Of a DNA stretch of 64,000 nt, positions 1-9,215 are shown piece after piece. This DNA is from Ignavibacteria bacterium (GTDB lineage: Bacteria; Bacteroidota; Ignavibacteria; Ignavibacteriales; SURF-24), in NCBI GenBank assembly GCA_025612375.1, contig JAAXKN010000006.1, positions 1-64,000 on the forward strand, given 5' to 3'. The notes below the pieces were generated by a model. The model did not search any database. It saw only the letters and a list, made by a program, of their open reading frames with translations, and was not told where the DNA came from. Each line of letters opens with the position of its first letter. Position 1 is the stretch's first letter. The translations under genes and the position numbers were made by a program.

Positions 1-31
1 TAATTTCTGAATGCTTTGTTCAACCAATTTA

Positions 32-1234
32 CTAAAGTTCGCTTATTTCTGAAAGTATATAATTAGCTGTTAAGAACTTGCTCAAGAGAGGATATTCTTT
101 AACTTTGCCTTCTTTTGTAATTATTGTGACCTTATTCGTATCGAATTCAAAACCCGCGCTTTTGTCTTTTAACGAATTCAAAACAATCATATCCAGGTTT
201 TTCTTTGTAAGTTTATTCTTTGCGTTCTTAAATTCGTCGTCGGTTTCAAGGGCAAAGCCTACTATTTTTTTATCACCCTTTTCGAGTGAGCCCAGTATGT
301 CGTCGGTTTTTGTAAGGTCTATAGACTTAAGGCTTTCTTCCTTCTTGATTTTATTTACCGCTACATTCAAAGGGCGGTAATCTGCAACTGCTGCGGCCAT
401 TACGAGGATATCGTTGAGCGTAAGGTTCTCATCCACGGCTTTTTTCATCTCAGAAGCGCTTCTTACCTTAAGGCATCTTATGCCCGGGTAGGCTGCCTCT
501 GAGCTTGGCCCCGAGATAAGCGTTACCTCGGCTCCCCTCAGGCTCGCGGCCTTTGCAATCTGAAACCCCATCTTTCCCGAAGAGCGGTTGCCTATGAATC
601 TTACGGGATCAATATCCTCATAAGTCGGCCCTGCTGTAACGAGAAGCCTTTTTCCTTCAAGATCCCTTGAAAAGCCTGCCAGCACGAGCTCAGCTGCATC
701 CACAACCTTTTCCGGTTCAGCCATTCTGCCCTTGCCTGAAAGGCCGCTTGCAAGAAAGCCTTCTTCCGGCTCCACAATATAGGCAAGATCCTTCAACTTT
801 TTCAGGTTTTCCTGATTAATTTTATTGTTGTACATGTCCACGTCCGCCGCGGGAGCAGCTATTAAAGGACACCTCAAGGCAGCTGCAACGGTCGTAAGGG
901 CATTATCGGCAAATCCGTGCACAATTTTAGCAACAGTGTTTATGGTTGCAGGTGCAATGATCATAAGATCGGCCCAGAGGGCATATTCAATATGCCAGGT
1001 CCTGAGGCTGACGCCGTTTTTTTGTGTATCCGGGAAAACATTAACAATAACTTCGTTCCCGGTCAGTGTGGAAAATGTAAGGGGGGTAATAAATTCAAGA
1101 GCGGAAGGAGTCATAATGACCCTGACTTCCGCTCCGCGCTTAACTAACTGTCTGGCTAAAAGGCAGGACTTGTAAGCAGCAATCCCGCCCGTAACGCCCA
1201 AAATGACCTTTTTCCCTGAAAGAATGCTGTCCAT
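32..1234 (-). CDS. coaBC: Bifunctional phosphopantothenoylcysteine decarboxylase / phosphopantothenate-cysteine ligase
   Basis: This enzyme carries out two steps of coenzyme A synthesis: it joins cysteine to 4'-phosphopantothenate and then decarboxylates the product. The 400-residue length is normal for the fused protein. Residues 1-175 are the flavoprotein (CoaC) half, with GVTGGIAAYK near residue 14 and the active-site His at residue 81 (TWHIEYALWADL). The substrate-binding motif usually written PxMNxxMW reads PAADVDMY at residues 128-135; an Asp in that place is, as I recall, common in Bacteroidota, so I do not read it as loss of function. Residues 190-400 are the CoaB half, with AGPTYEDIDPVRFIGN and SSGKMG. 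It is the last gene of the yicC-gmk-rpoZ-coaBC run, 5 nt after rpoZ. The 31 bases beyond its stop hold nothing I can assign. Confidence 0.96.
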   Translation of the reverse strand: MDSILSGKKVILGVTGGIAAYKSCLLARQLVKRGAEVRVIMTPSALEFITPLTFSTLTGNEVIVNVFPDTQKNGVSLRTWHIEYALWADLMIIAPATINTVAKIVHGFADNALTTVAAALRCPLIAAPAADVDMYNNKINQENLKKLKDLAYIVEPEEGFLASGLSGKGRMAEPEKVVDAAELVLAGFSRDLEGKRLLVTAGPTYEDIDPVRFIGNRSSGKMGFQIAKAASLRGAEVTLISGPSSEAAYPGIRCLKVRSASEMKKAVDENLTLNDILVMAAAVADYRPLNVAVNKIKKEESLKSIDLTKTDDILGSLEKGDKKIVGFALETDDEFKNAKNKLTKKNLDMIVLNSLKDKSAGFEFDTNKVTIITKEGKVKEYPLLSKFLTANYILSEISEL

Positions 1235-1239
1235 TTTCT

Positions 1240-1530
1240 TCAGGATTTATAACGGTATTCAACTTTCCCCTTCAGCAGTTCATTAAGTGCATGAAGATGC
1301 GGTTTGGGTCTTTTTTCGAATTCCAGAGAAATCTTCAGCTGATCAGGGTTTTCAATATCTTCACTGTCATCATCAATACCTTTTGAAGGTATGGTATTAA
1401 CCAGGGAATTATATTCCAGTCTGGTTTCTTCGTTTATTCTTCTTCCTTCTTTTGCAGCAACAATTACAGCTTCATAAGTATTTGCTGTTTTTTCATCAAG
1501 TTTGCGCAAATCAACAGGCTGTATTCCCAT
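1240..1530 (-). CDS. rpoZ: DNA-directed RNA polymerase omega subunit
   Basis: Omega is the small subunit that helps RNA polymerase assemble around beta-prime. The 96-residue protein carries the RpoZ/Rpb6 core, visible as NTYEAVIVAAKEGRRINEE at residues 17-35, followed by an acidic tail. The protein is a divergent Bacteroidota-type omega. It starts 1 nt after the gmk stop and ends 5 nt before coaBC, so translational coupling in one operon is likely. The gmk-rpoZ-coaBC order is conserved in many bacteria and supports the call. Confidence 0.9.
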   Translation of the reverse strand: MGIQPVDLRKLDEKTANTYEAVIVAAKEGRRINEETRLEYNSLVNTIPSKGIDDDSEDIENPDQLKISLEFEKRPKPHLHALNELLKGKVEYRYKS

Positions 1531-1531
1531 A

Positions 1532-2113
1532 TCAGATTTTCTCCTCTTTATTTATTTTGTTCTTTATTATCTCTTTTGCTTCAGAAATTGCTTTTTCCAG
1601 TTCATCATTAACTACAATAAAATCAAACTCATCCTTAAGGCCCAGTTCCATTTCGGCCCTGTCTATCCTTTTCTTCAAATCCTCTTCAGTTTCAGTCATT
1701 CTGTTCTTAAGCCGTTTTTTCAATTCCTCAAGGCTTGGAGGCATAATATAAATTAAAACCGCTTCGGGATAAATCTTCTTTATATTCAGAGCCCCCTTGA
1801 CGTCTACTTCAAACAGAACACAATTTCCCTTTTCAACGTTCTCATCGACAAAACTTTTTAATGAGCCGTAATAATAATCGTAGAACTTCTCCCATTCAAT
1901 AAACTCGTCATCATGTATTTTCCGGAGGAATTCTTCCTCCGAAATGAAAAAATATTCTACGCCGTTTGTCTCGCTGTCTCTTTTTTTCCTGGTCGTGGCA
2001 GAAATGGAAAAGACTATCTCAGGGAACGTTTTCAGTACATTTTTTACAATCGTAGTCTTCCCGGCTCCGCTTGGAGCGGAAACAACAATAATGCATCCTT
2101 TATTATCAGTCAA
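1532..2113 (-). CDS. gmk: Guanylate kinase
   Basis: Guanylate kinase phosphorylates GMP to GDP with ATP in purine nucleotide synthesis. The 193-residue protein has the P-loop SAPSGAGKT at residues 12-20, the GMP-binding stretch SATTRKKRDSE, and the lid/core sequence NGVEYFFISEEEF. The length is normal for the family. It lies between yicC (18 nt upstream) and rpoZ (1 nt downstream) in a standard operon. No key residue is missing. Confidence 0.97.
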   Translation of the reverse strand: MTDNKGCIIVVSAPSGAGKTTIVKNVLKTFPEIVFSISATTRKKRDSETNGVEYFFISEEEFLRKIHDDEFIEWEKFYDYYYGSLKSFVDENVEKGNCVLFEVDVKGALNIKKIYPEAVLIYIMPPSLEELKKRLKNRMTETEEDLKKRIDRAEMELGLKDEFDFIVVNDELEKAISEAKEIIKNKINKEEKI

Positions 2114-2131
2114 TTACCACTCAGTTTTGAA

Positions 2132-3007
2132 TTACTCAATATTTTGAATTTGCTCGCGGATCCTTTCGAGTTCTTCCTTAATAAAAACCGTGTAATGCGA
2201 TATTTCGGTAGATAAGGTCTTGCTTCCGATCGTATTGGCTTCGCGGTTTATTTCCTGGCAGAGGAAATTCAGCTTGCGTCCTACTTCATTGCTCTGCCTG
2301 AGGCTCTCGAGGAAAAACTTTGCATGGCTGTTGAGCCTTACGCATTCCTCCGTAATATCGGCTTTATCAACCAGAATGGCAAGTTCCATATCCAGGCGGT
2401 CGCTGTAGGCAGATATATCTCCCAAAAGCTGTCTGGCTCTTTCTTTCAGCTTCTCGAAATTCTCCTGAGCGCTGTTATGGCTGAGCTCTTCAATTTTGGC
2501 TACCGTCTGCTGAATGTTATTTATACGCATTGCGAGGTCTTTTGAGAGTTCCTCGCCTTCTTTGTTTCTCATTGCAAGAAGCTCCGTTATTGAAGCTTCA
2601 ATCGCCTCGCGGACAAGCTGGAATTCACTTTCCAGCTCTTCACTTTGGTCGGCTGAGAACAGGTCCTGAAATGTCAGCAGCTGGTCGAGTGTTATTTTAT
2701 CCTTTAATTTAGCCGCTTTCTTCAGCTCTTTTAAGAACTGTACGGCATACTGAACGCTTTCTTTGTCGAGCGAGGGCTTTTCATTGTTTAAGCCGTTCTT
2801 TCTTAGCTGAAGGCTTAATATAATTTTCCCTCTTTTAATCCTGCTGCGTATAAGCTCTCTTATCTCATATTCCTTGCTCTGCAGGTTTTTAGGCAGTTTA
2901 AGGGAGACCTCAAGATATCTGCTATTGACGCTCTTAATCTCAGCTTCAACGTTAACATGTGTATTCTGGGCAGTACCTTTGCCAAAACCGGTCATACTGG
3001 AAATCAT
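2132..3007 (-). CDS. yicC: YicC/YloC family endoribonuclease-like protein
   Basis: The 291-residue protein is a full-length YicC/YloC family member. It begins with the signature MISSMTGFGKG and ends with the conserved C-terminal DUF1732 part (EANTIGSKTLSTEISHY and the ELERIREQIQNIE tail). Family members have been reported as endoribonucleases acting on RNA; I infer the same here without direct evidence. The middle (about residues 90-220) is rich in Glu, Lys and Leu and is probably helical. It is followed closely by gmk, its usual neighbour. Confidence 0.9.
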   Translation of the reverse strand: MISSMTGFGKGTAQNTHVNVEAEIKSVNSRYLEVSLKLPKNLQSKEYEIRELIRSRIKRGKIILSLQLRKNGLNNEKPSLDKESVQYAVQFLKELKKAAKLKDKITLDQLLTFQDLFSADQSEELESEFQLVREAIEASITELLAMRNKEGEELSKDLAMRINNIQQTVAKIEELSHNSAQENFEKLKERARQLLGDISAYSDRLDMELAILVDKADITEECVRLNSHAKFFLESLRQSNEVGRKLNFLCQEINREANTIGSKTLSTEISHYTVFIKEELERIREQIQNIE

Positions 3008-3104
3008 CGAAAAATCCTAAAATTTAGTCCAATAAATTAGTTAAAAATCCGAAGTTTAACAACTTATAAATCTTCCCAAAGGACGTAATCAGCTCTTTTC
3101 TCCC

Positions 3105-5264
3105 CTAGAAAGCCTCACCTATACCGAAGTGGATTTCAATTAAATCCTTGAAAATATGCTTACTTCTGTTGTAGAGGTTCAGAAAAGCCTTCCTTTCGTA
3201 AGGGTCATAAGCCTTAAACCCGATATCCACACGTATAGGGGCAAAAGAAGTATAATACCTCAAACCAAGCCCCACGGCTACTGCCAGACGGTCAAACTTG
3301 AAATCCTGATATCCCATGAACGTATTTCCATAATCCACAAATGCCGCACCGCCAATGCTTCCAACAAAGCGGTTCCTGGTTTCAAAGGAGCCTTCCATTA
3401 AGAAGGTGCCGCCAACCGGAACGTCGCGTAAGAACAGGTTCTGAAAGTCTGCAGCAGTAGTGATTGGTATATTAGCTGCCCTGGGAATAAGTTGCCTTGC
3501 ACGCCAGCCTCTGACCGAGTTGGAACCGCCTGCGGTAAAAAGCCTGTTAAGAGGGACATCGTTTTTCCTCCCCTGGTAGGTCTGCAGGTATCCAACCCTG
3601 AACTTAATGCCGAAAGCATCAACATTTGAATTATAGACGTTCGGGAAATAGGAAACCGTGGTCTGCAGGCGGTAGAACTGTGATCTTACATTAATGTAGT
3701 CTGCCCCTAGTCTTTTTAACAAAGAAGGGATAAAGTTTCCTTCCTCAAGCGTAAGGGACAAATTGTAGCCTTTGGTCGGGAACATCATGTCGTTGGTCTT
3801 GTTTGCACCTATGTCAGCTCCTATGATTGAGGTAATATTTCTTGAGCTTCTGAGGTTTGCAACGATGGAATCCTCTCTTGCCGGAGACAAAGGGGTATTC
3901 GTTGAGGCAGCGTTGTTCTTGATTACCGTTCTTACGTAGTCTTCCAGAAGATTGTCGACTGTCCTTTCAGCCTGATAGTAGGTAACCAGGGAATTAAAGT
4001 AAACTTTTCTTGGAAGTTCAAAGTCCAGGCTGATTTTGGTTCCGTAAATCAATGAGCGGTACTGCTTCTGTTTGTTGATTGTAAAATACCCTTCAAGCTT
4101 GCTTGATATCCTTCTGTCAAAAAGGAAGGGCTGTTCAACCGAGGCTCTTAAATCCACGTATCCAAGAATTGATGTATCCCTGATGGAAGTTACAAAGCCG
4201 AAGATTTTGCTGTAATCAACATTAAAAACGTCCTGAATGGCAAAGCTGCCGCCCAGCGTAAAAGTCCTGGCATTCCCAAGGAAGTTCTTCCTCGTGTACG
4301 TTGTGCCGAGACCGACGTTAAAAGCGCTTTCCTGGTTATTTATAATGATCTCCGGCGAAAGATCATTCATCTTTGTAATGTCACCCGTAATGTTGAGGTT
4401 AACAAGGCTCCGGTTTGAATCCGGCACCACACCGCTGATAAGAACTGAAGAAAAAAGATTTGTCCTGTAAAGCCTTACCTGTGCCCTCTGCTTTTCATCT
4501 GCACTGTAATAGTCGCCTGGACTTATGCTGACAATCTTTTTAATCAGCGTGTCTTCAACATAATCCTTGCCCGGCCCTTTCTTCTCCACCTCCAGGCTGT
4601 CGACCTTGTAGCGCCTTCCGGGGAAAACCCCGACATTTATATCCACGAAATCAGAGTCGGGATAAACATACACGTCGGGCCTTTTGATATCGGCATTCAT
4701 GTAGCCGTTATCTCTCAGGAAAGAAATTACAGGTGTCGTCTCCTTATCAACTAAACTCCTTGAAAAAGTCTTTGTCGTATCAACAAAGTAGTCGGAAAGA
4801 ATCTTTTCCCTGAATTCAGAGGGAAGTGAGTCTAGCCCCTGATAGGCAAAGTGCCTTATCTTAAAATCCGGCCCTTCAGTTATATTGTAGATGAGCGTAG
4901 CTTCTTTTTTATCTTTGTTGATGTGATACTCATCTGAAAACCTTGTCTCAAAGAAACCGTTATCCCTGTAATACTTCTCAAGCGCTTTCATGTCTTCAGG
5001 AATCTTAAGGGAATCAAAGTATTCAGGAGGCAGGCCCAAGCTGCTGGAGATTTTATGCAAAAATTTATAAAACCAGTTCGGAGTGGTTTTGGAAGAAATT
5101 ACAGTTTCAAGAACCGAACCTGGAATTGAATTATTTCCGTGGAATTCTATGCTGACAAGCTCATACTGGTCAGCGTTTTCCTGCTCCTCATCCTGTGCAA
5201 AAAGGAAGTTGTTGCCTGAAATGACAATCACGATTGCAAGCAGCAAAATCTTGTAAATGGTCAT
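3105..5264 (-). CDS. BamA/TamA family outer-membrane assembly protein (TamL-like)
   Basis: This is an Omp85-type protein: an N-terminal signal peptide (residues 1-24, cleavage near FAQD), periplasmic POTRA domains over about residues 35-300, and a C-terminal 16-strand beta-barrel ending in Phe. The loop-6 signature GGSNSVRGWRARQL lies near residue 580, in the place of the VRGF/VRGY motif of BamA and TamA. The wording of that loop resembles the Bacteroidota TamL group. TamL proteins are usually lipoproteins, yet here no lipobox Cys is seen. The family inserts or exports outer-membrane proteins; which substrates this one serves is unknown. It follows a lipoprotein gene by 32 nt and precedes yicC by 97 nt. 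Confidence 0.85.
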   Translation of the reverse strand: MTIYKILLLAIVIVISGNNFLFAQDEEQENADQYELVSIEFHGNNSIPGSVLETVISSKTTPNWFYKFLHKISSSLGLPPEYFDSLKIPEDMKALEKYYRDNGFFETRFSDEYHINKDKKEATLIYNITEGPDFKIRHFAYQGLDSLPSEFREKILSDYFVDTTKTFSRSLVDKETTPVISFLRDNGYMNADIKRPDVYVYPDSDFVDINVGVFPGRRYKVDSLEVEKKGPGKDYVEDTLIKKIVSISPGDYYSADEKQRAQVRLYRTNLFSSVLISGVVPDSNRSLVNLNITGDITKMNDLSPEIIINNQESAFNVGLGTTYTRKNFLGNARTFTLGGSFAIQDVFNVDYSKIFGFVTSIRDTSILGYVDLRASVEQPFLFDRRISSKLEGYFTINKQKQYRSLIYGTKISLDFELPRKVYFNSLVTYYQAERTVDNLLEDYVRTVIKNNAASTNTPLSPAREDSIVANLRSSRNITSIIGADIGANKTNDMMFPTKGYNLSLTLEEGNFIPSLLKRLGADYINVRSQFYRLQTTVSYFPNVYNSNVDAFGIKFRVGYLQTYQGRKNDVPLNRLFTAGGSNSVRGWRARQLIPRAANIPITTAADFQNLFLRDVPVGGTFLMEGSFETRNRFVGSIGGAAFVDYGNTFMGYQDFKFDRLAVAVGLGLRYYTSFAPIRVDIGFKAYDPYERKAFLNLYNRSKHIFKDLIEIHFGIGEAF

Positions 5265-5296
5265 ATTGAGTAGTTTCTGAAAATTCTGTTTATTCC

Positions 5297-5947
5297 TTAA
5301 AAAATGTCTTCCAGGTTATAATCCTTCTCAACTATCCTTAATTCAGGATAATCTCTTTGGAAGTGCCTTATGAAGAAATCCCTTATCTCCTTTACATTTG
5401 TATTTGGCGACAAATATAAAGAGGTAGGTTTTTTCTCCACACTGAAAAAGTGAGCGTAATAGACCTGGTTTTTGTTGAAATCCACAATGTAGTTAAAGAT
5501 TTCACCGCCGCCGCTTCCCATAAAATACGCCTGCGAGTCGTAATAGATCATTTCGTAGTCCGCATTGCCCAGCTTTATCTTCTTTATCAGGCTTTCGGTA
5601 AATGAGCCCTTTAAGAGAGGAGTCTCAAATGTTTTGCTCAGATCGTTATTGGCCTTCTTAAAATAGAAGAACTTAATACCCCATTCGGTCTTGCCGTTTT
5701 TTTCAGTACCGGCTGCTATGCCGGGGGAGGAATCTTCCTGGAATTTTCCTTCCTCAAAAAAGCTTACCTTTGTGCCCAGAATCTGCCTTACTCTTTCCTC
5801 GGCAAATTTCCTGTCGATCTTCTTTGCCGAGTCGGGAGTAACGACCGACACAACAGGCTTCGGAGCTTCCTTTTTCTCACATGAGGTAATAATAATTGAT
5901 AGAGAAGAAAGAGCTAGTACTAAAAGGAATTTAATTTTTGATGTCAA
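5297..5947 (-). CDS. Lipoprotein of unknown function
   Basis: The 216-residue protein begins with a lipoprotein signal peptide: a hydrophobic run at residues 6-20 and a lipobox ending in Cys23 (IITSC). I do not recognise the mature part. It contains a central stretch with aromatic residues (WGIKFFYFKKAN, YEMIYYDSQAYFMGSGGGE) and may form a compact beta-rich domain. The start overlaps the end of the upstream LD-transpeptidase-like gene by 17 nt, and the BamA/TamA-type gene follows after 32 nt. Those three probably form one envelope-related transcription unit. Confidence 0.75.
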   Translation of the reverse strand: MTSKIKFLLVLALSSLSIIITSCEKKEAPKPVVSVVTPDSAKKIDRKFAEERVRQILGTKVSFFEEGKFQEDSSPGIAAGTEKNGKTEWGIKFFYFKKANNDLSKTFETPLLKGSFTESLIKKIKLGNADYEMIYYDSQAYFMGSGGGEIFNYIVDFNKNQVYYAHFFSVEKKPTSLYLSPNTNVKEIRDFFIRHFQRDYPELRIVEKDYNLEDIF

Positions 5948-6560
5948 CTTCAGTCCCTGGTTTAATTACAGAATAGATCTCGTCTATGTTTTCATTGCTT
6001 ACAGCAGCAGAACCGTTTGTCCAGTTAAAAGTAAAGGGAAGATTCTTGAATATAAAATTCAGTCTTCCTGTACCATGAATCCCTATGGCCGGAAATCTTT
6101 TGCTGGCAGACTTTACACAGCCCCCGGCTTCAAGTTCCTCATACAGGGCTTCATATTCCCTTTCGGATATGGTACCGGCCTTATAAGCCTCAGTTATATC
6201 TTTATAATTCGGAAAATTAAGCCTTAAAAATTTGTGGTAATCTGATGCCGTATCGATTTCACAAATCTGGTAATTACCGACCGGAGAAATAGGGCTTTCA
6301 TTTGAAGGCCTGCGGGCACCATTATTATTTCTACCGAAAACAGCCCTGTAGCTTTTTACAAGAACTGTATCGGAATATAAATCCAGCCTGTAGTTGCGCC
6401 TGTCAATAAGCAGATGAACATTTGTCATGTAAGTCATATGTTTTTCTGCAAGAGCTTCAGATAAAGGCACATCCCTCAGATTCAGAATCATTCCGTATAA
6501 AATAATTCCTGCAAAGAAGACAAGCAAACTGGCTATAAAAAATAATATGCTCTTTAACAC
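5931..6560 (-). CDS. LD-transpeptidase (YkuD)-like protein with Ser in place of the catalytic Cys
   Basis: The 209-residue protein starts with a membrane anchor or uncleaved signal (residues 4-25) and has a YkuD-type fold, judged from LLIDRRNYRLDLYSD near residue 50, SPVGNYQI, the His motif IGIHGTG near residue 158, and a final WTNGSAAVSNENIDEIY block. YkuD enzymes use a Cys nucleophile in a motif written roughly S/T-x-G-C-x-R/A. Here that position is Ser184, encoded by TCT at 6009-6011. The two other Cys residues (in QICEID and GGCVKS) lie outside the motif. The overall layout recalls YafK/DpaA-like members. It may be a non-catalytic relative, a serine variant, or a recent loss of function. 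Confidence 0.75.
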   Translation of the reverse strand: MLKSILFFIASLLVFFAGIILYGMILNLRDVPLSEALAEKHMTYMTNVHLLIDRRNYRLDLYSDTVLVKSYRAVFGRNNNGARRPSNESPISPVGNYQICEIDTASDYHKFLRLNFPNYKDITEAYKAGTISEREYEALYEELEAGGCVKSASKRFPAIGIHGTGRLNFIFKNLPFTFNWTNGSAAVSNENIDEIYSVIKPGTEVDIKN

Positions 6561-6762
6561 AAGTTATTAAATATAATGTACTAAATAAAATTTAAAAATT
6601 AGTGCATGTACTTGCGGGTACTCTCAAAAATCAGGGTCTTAAGATAAGCATTCGGGTATTCTCAAGTCTATGGTCAGACAATCTTATTCTGCTTTTTCCG
6701 GCATCGCTTTGATTCTTTCTGCTTCAGGGGAAAGAGCCTTCACAAAATAAGCTCATTTCCTT

Positions 6763-6798
6763 AAAAAAACGGAAAGACGGCAGTTCATGCCGTCTTTC
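6763..6798 (-). terminator. Rho-independent terminator after maeB
   Basis: An 11-bp perfect stem (GAAAGACGGCA with TGCCGTCTTTC, 5-nt loop, 6772-6798) is followed on the minus strand by a T-run (the plus strand shows seven A at 6763-6769). It sits directly after the maeB stop. The rest of 6561-6762 holds no gene that I can see. Confidence 0.88.
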
Positions 6799-6810
6799 AC
6801 CGGGTATATA

Positions 6811-9060
6811 TTACTTCTGGCCTGCTTCAACTACTGCAATTGCCGTCATGTTGATTATATCCTCAACAGAAGCTCCTCTTTGCAGCACATGAACAGGTTT
6901 GCTTATGCCCATAAGAACAGGCCCAATAACCTCAGCATTTCCTATTCTGGCCATCAGCTTATAGGCAATATTTCCGGAATTAAGGTCCGGGAATACGAGC
7001 ACGTTGGCCTTGCCTTTAAGCGTGGTGAACGGGTAGTCGTTTTCACGGATCTGCGGAACGACTGCCGTATCGGCCTGCATTTCACCGTCTATTATTATAT
7101 CTGGCCTCAACTGCTTTACGATTTCAACGGCACGCTTGACCTTTAACGATTCCGGCATCGGAGCGCTGCCGAAATTGCTGAATGAAAGCATTGCAACTCT
7201 GGGTTCTATATCAAAACGTTTTACAGTATCAGCCGTAGAAATTGCAATTTCTGCCAGCTGCTCAGCCGTTGGATTAACATTTACGGTTGTATCTGCAAAG
7301 AAGTAAACATCCTTCTTCGTTACAACAATATAAAGCCCCGAGGCAACATTAAGACCTTCCTTTACGCCCAGGCACTGCAGGGCAGGCCTGATGGTTTCGG
7401 GGTATGAGGTGGTAAGACCGCTTATGAGGGCATCTGCGTGCCCAAGCTTCACCATCATTGAACCGAAGTAGTTGGGCTGCTTCAAAAGAGTCTTTGCCTG
7501 CCTGAGAGTCATGCCCTTGCGTTCACGCACCTTATAGAACTCATTTATGTACGTTTCAGAAGTCCTGGCCTGTGAAGGATCAATTATTGTCATCCTGTCA
7601 GGCTCAATTCCAATTGCCTTCAGCTTCGCCTTTATTACAGACTCATCACCTAAGAGTATGGGATTAGCAATGCCGTCTTCCAAAGATGTAACAGCCGCCC
7701 TGATGATCTTGTCTTCCTCGCCCTCAGGGTATACAATACGCTTCGGCGCCTTCTGCGCCTTCTGTATCATCGTACGGATTACCTCTTTTGACATTCCAAG
7801 GCGCTCTTTGAGCTCTTCTTCGTACTCATGCCAGTTTTCAATCTTTACCCTGGCTACTCCGTTTTCAATTGCAGCCTTCGCAACAGCGGGAGCAACCTTC
7901 CACAGGACACGGGGGTCGAAGGGCTTAGGTATGATATATTCCCTGCCGAATGAAAAGTCCAGACCGCCGTAAGCCTTAACTACCACGTCAGGAACTTTTT
8001 CCTTTGCCAGGCATGCCAGAGCTTTAACGGCAGCCATTTTCATCTCTTCTGTTATTGCGGTTGCCTTAACGTCCAGGGCACCGCGGAAGATAAACGGAAA
8101 TCCGAGCACGTTGTTTACCTGATTCGGATAGTCACTCCTGCCTGTAGCCATAATGATGTCTTTTCTGGCATCAACAGCATCTTCGTATGAAATTTCAGGA
8201 TCCGGGTTTGCCATTGCAAAGACTATCGGGTCCGGAGCCATCGAGATGATCATATCCTTTGTAACGACCCCGGCAACAGAAAGACCCAGAAACACGTCAG
8301 CTCCATCCATAGCATCGGCCAGTGTCTTCTTTTCTGTTTCGACTGCATAGAGCATTTTATACTTATTCAGGTCCGTTCTGCTTTTTGCAATAACTCCCTT
8401 GGAGTCGCACATCATTATATTTTCTTTTTTTACGCCTGCCCTTACATAAAGGTTTGCGCATGCAATTGCAGCCGCTCCGGCGCCGTTGATAACCAGTTTT
8501 AAGTCCTCAAGCTTCTTCCCTGCCAGCTCTGCAGCATTCAGCAGCGCGGCACATGAAATAATAGCCGTTCCATGCTGGTCATCATGGAAAACGGGTATAT
8601 TCATGGTCTTCTTTAATTCCTCTTCAATTTCGAAGCACTCAGGAGCTTTAATATCTTCAAGGTTTATTCCGCCAAAGGTCGGCTCCAGAAGCTGTACGGC
8701 CTTAATTACCTCTTTGGGGTCTTTTGTCTTGAGTTCAATATCAAACACATCGATGTCTGCAAACCTCTTAAACAGAACACCTTTTCCTTCCATAACCGGC
8801 TTTCCAGCCATGGGACCTATGTCTCCAAGGCCAAGGACAGCAGTTCCGTTTGAAACAACCGCGACCAGGTTTCCCTTTGCAGTGTACTTGTAAACATCCT
8901 CAGGATTATGCTCTATCTCTTTACATGGCACAGCTACACCTGGAGTATAAGCCAGGGAAAGATCTCTTGCAGTTACGCAAGGCTTAGTCGGCACAACTTC
9001 TATTTTCCCGTGTCTTCCCTGGATATGATACTCCAGGGCCTCCTCCTTTCTAATCTTCAT
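6811..9060 (-). CDS. maeB: NADP-dependent malic enzyme with C-terminal phosphotransacetylase-like domain
   Basis: The enzyme decarboxylates malate to pyruvate with reduction of NADP, feeding pyruvate and NADPH to biosynthesis. The 749 residues match the MaeB layout. The malic domain comes first ([15 protein letters not shown] near residue 33, FHDDQHGTA near 158), then the NAD(P)-binding domain ([19 protein letters not shown] near 190), and from about residue 425 a phosphotransacetylase-like domain ([26 protein letters not shown]). In well-studied MaeB proteins the second domain is regulatory, binding acetyl-CoA, and not a working Pta. It is transcribed alone, with a hairpin terminator on each side. 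Confidence 0.95.
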   Translation of the reverse strand: MKIRKEEALEYHIQGRHGKIEVVPTKPCVTARDLSLAYTPGVAVPCKEIEHNPEDVYKYTAKGNLVAVVSNGTAVLGLGDIGPMAGKPVMEGKGVLFKRFADIDVFDIELKTKDPKEVIKAVQLLEPTFGGINLEDIKAPECFEIEEELKKTMNIPVFHDDQHGTAIISCAALLNAAELAGKKLEDLKLVINGAGAAAIACANLYVRAGVKKENIMMCDSKGVIAKSRTDLNKYKMLYAVETEKKTLADAMDGADVFLGLSVAGVVTKDMIISMAPDPIVFAMANPDPEISYEDAVDARKDIIMATGRSDYPNQVNNVLGFPFIFRGALDVKATAITEEMKMAAVKALACLAKEKVPDVVVKAYGGLDFSFGREYIIPKPFDPRVLWKVAPAVAKAAIENGVARVKIENWHEYEEELKERLGMSKEVIRTMIQKAQKAPKRIVYPEGEEDKIIRAAVTSLEDGIANPILLGDESVIKAKLKAIGIEPDRMTIIDPSQARTSETYINEFYKVRERKGMTLRQAKTLLKQPNYFGSMMVKLGHADALISGLTTSYPETIRPALQCLGVKEGLNVASGLYIVVTKKDVYFFADTTVNVNPTAEQLAEIAISTADTVKRFDIEPRVAMLSFSNFGSAPMPESLKVKRAVEIVKQLRPDIIIDGEMQADTAVVPQIRENDYPFTTLKGKANVLVFPDLNSGNIAYKLMARIGNAEVIGPVLMGISKPVHVLQRGASVEDIINMTAIAVVEAGQK

Positions 9061-9165
9061 AATTCATTCCTCTGAAAATAATTGTATAAATATTTCTCTG
9101 ATATGAAATTACAATAGTTTTATGAAAAGATAAATAGCATAATAGGATAAAATGTACATTAATAT

Positions 9166-9194
9166 TAAAAAGCCGCCCTGATGTGGGGCGGCTT
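9166..9194 (-). terminator. Rho-independent terminator after frr
   Basis: A GC-rich 9-bp stem (AAGCCGCCC with GGGCGGCTT, 7-nt loop) is followed on the minus strand by a short T-run. It lies 22 nt past the frr stop and separates the translation operon from maeB. Confidence 0.88.
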
Positions 9195-9215
9195 GATTCA
9201 AAAGCAGGAAAGAGC

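Noticed and set aside
32-1234. Loss of CoaC activity because PxMNxxMW reads PAADVDMY
   Set aside because: An Asp at this place is, as I recall, usual in Bacteroidota CoaBC, and the rest of the active site is intact.
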